This document shows positions 63,874-64,000 of a stretch of DNA of 64,000 nt, piece by piece. The notes below the pieces were generated by a model. It saw only the letters and a program-made list of their open reading frames with translations, was not told the origin of the DNA and ran no database searches. The stretch comes from Candidatus Vicinibacter proximus (GTDB lineage Bacteria; Bacteroidota; Bacteroidia; Chitinophagales; Saprospiraceae): the NCBI GenBank assembly GCA_016713905.1, contig JADJOE010000003.1, positions 2,108,001 to 2,172,000 of the forward strand, read 5' to 3'. The translations under genes and the position numbers were made by a program. Position 1 is the first letter of the stretch; each line of letters begins with the position of its first letter.

Positions 63874-64000
63874 ATGAATAAAATAAATACACTTATCGAA
63901 AGATGTTTTGGAATATCGGATCTTGTTTTCTGTCTTCATCCTATTGAAGTTCAAAATGGAATTGAATTATTTTCATATGCCAAAGAAAACAATATGGACA
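63874..64000 (+). CDS. Start of an unidentified gene (partial)
   Basis: The frame from ATG 63874 stays open to the window end (42 codons: MNKINTLIERCFGISDLVF onward). Not recognised. It follows hsdM after 161 AT-rich bases and probably continues the island. Confidence 0.45.
   Translation, partial: MNKINTLIERCFGISDLVFCLHPIEVQNGIELFSYAKENNMD

Overview
The window looks like the chromosome of a Bacteroidota bacterium, most likely of the Saprospiraceae/Chitinophagales kind. The grounds are: secreted proteins with C-terminal type IX secretion (T9SS) sorting tails (YPNP-type motifs), the end of a TonB-dependent receptor, a GYDIA-type GHMP kinase, promoters of the TTG...TAnnTTTG type, few Shine-Dalgarno sites, and a low-GC backbone. 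No rRNA and no complete tRNA was seen.

Layout. (1) 1-8.8 kb: end of a TonB-dependent receptor, acetyl-CoA synthetase behind a repeat-bearing upstream region, a YkgJ-type cysteine-cluster protein, a B12-binding radical SAM protein, an SdpR/SdpI-like autorepressor and membrane pair with a palindromic operator, and a double aspartic-protease/PDZ protein. (2) 8.9-31.8 kb: secreted and envelope proteins (CotH-like, SGNH-like, lipase-like, beta-helix, several with T9SS tails) mixed with core metabolism (OdhB, GHMP kinase, NDH-2, RfbA, bacilliredoxin). Two tandem PQQ-propeller lipoproteins are a recent duplication that also copied the tail of the upstream lipase gene. A TPR-CHAT protein lies at 26.7-29.7 kb. 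(3) 31.8-39.4 kb: small oxidoreductases, a TspO/SRPBCC operon, bestrophin and a TolB-propeller amidohydrolase. (4) 39.4-44.7 kb: repeat-rich ground. It holds an 89-bp tandem repeat (3 copies), a 48-bp tandem array (15 copies) that is not CRISPR, and hairpin-rich dispersed repeats on both sides of an IS110 transposase gene. (5) 44.7-46.6 kb: a divergent Lrp/AsnC regulator and methionine gamma-lyase-like pair with a 26-bp palindrome between them.

(6) 46.8-51.3 kb is AT-rich accessory DNA: a rolling-circle HUH Rep gene, a glycine-rich lipoprotein with a small downstream gene, an IS3 orfA remnant, and a 256-bp near-perfect second copy of the Rep 5' end. (7) At 51.44 kb lies the 3' end of a tRNA gene on the minus strand with a terminator. 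Directly beside it is a tyrosine recombinase, followed by an accessory gene, an excisionase-like HTH, a VirE-N/DUF3987 primase-helicase-like protein and a type I restriction-modification operon. I read this as an integrated island that starts at the tRNA fragment and continues past the window end.

The most interesting locus is the restriction operon, ordered hsdR-hsdS-X-hsdM. X is an AT-rich 350-aa gene with a C-terminal PD-(D/E)XK/RecB-like nuclease signature and an N-terminal domain I do not recognise, set without a gap against hsdM. It could be a composite type I system with an extra modification-sensing or helper nuclease. That is inference and has not been tested.
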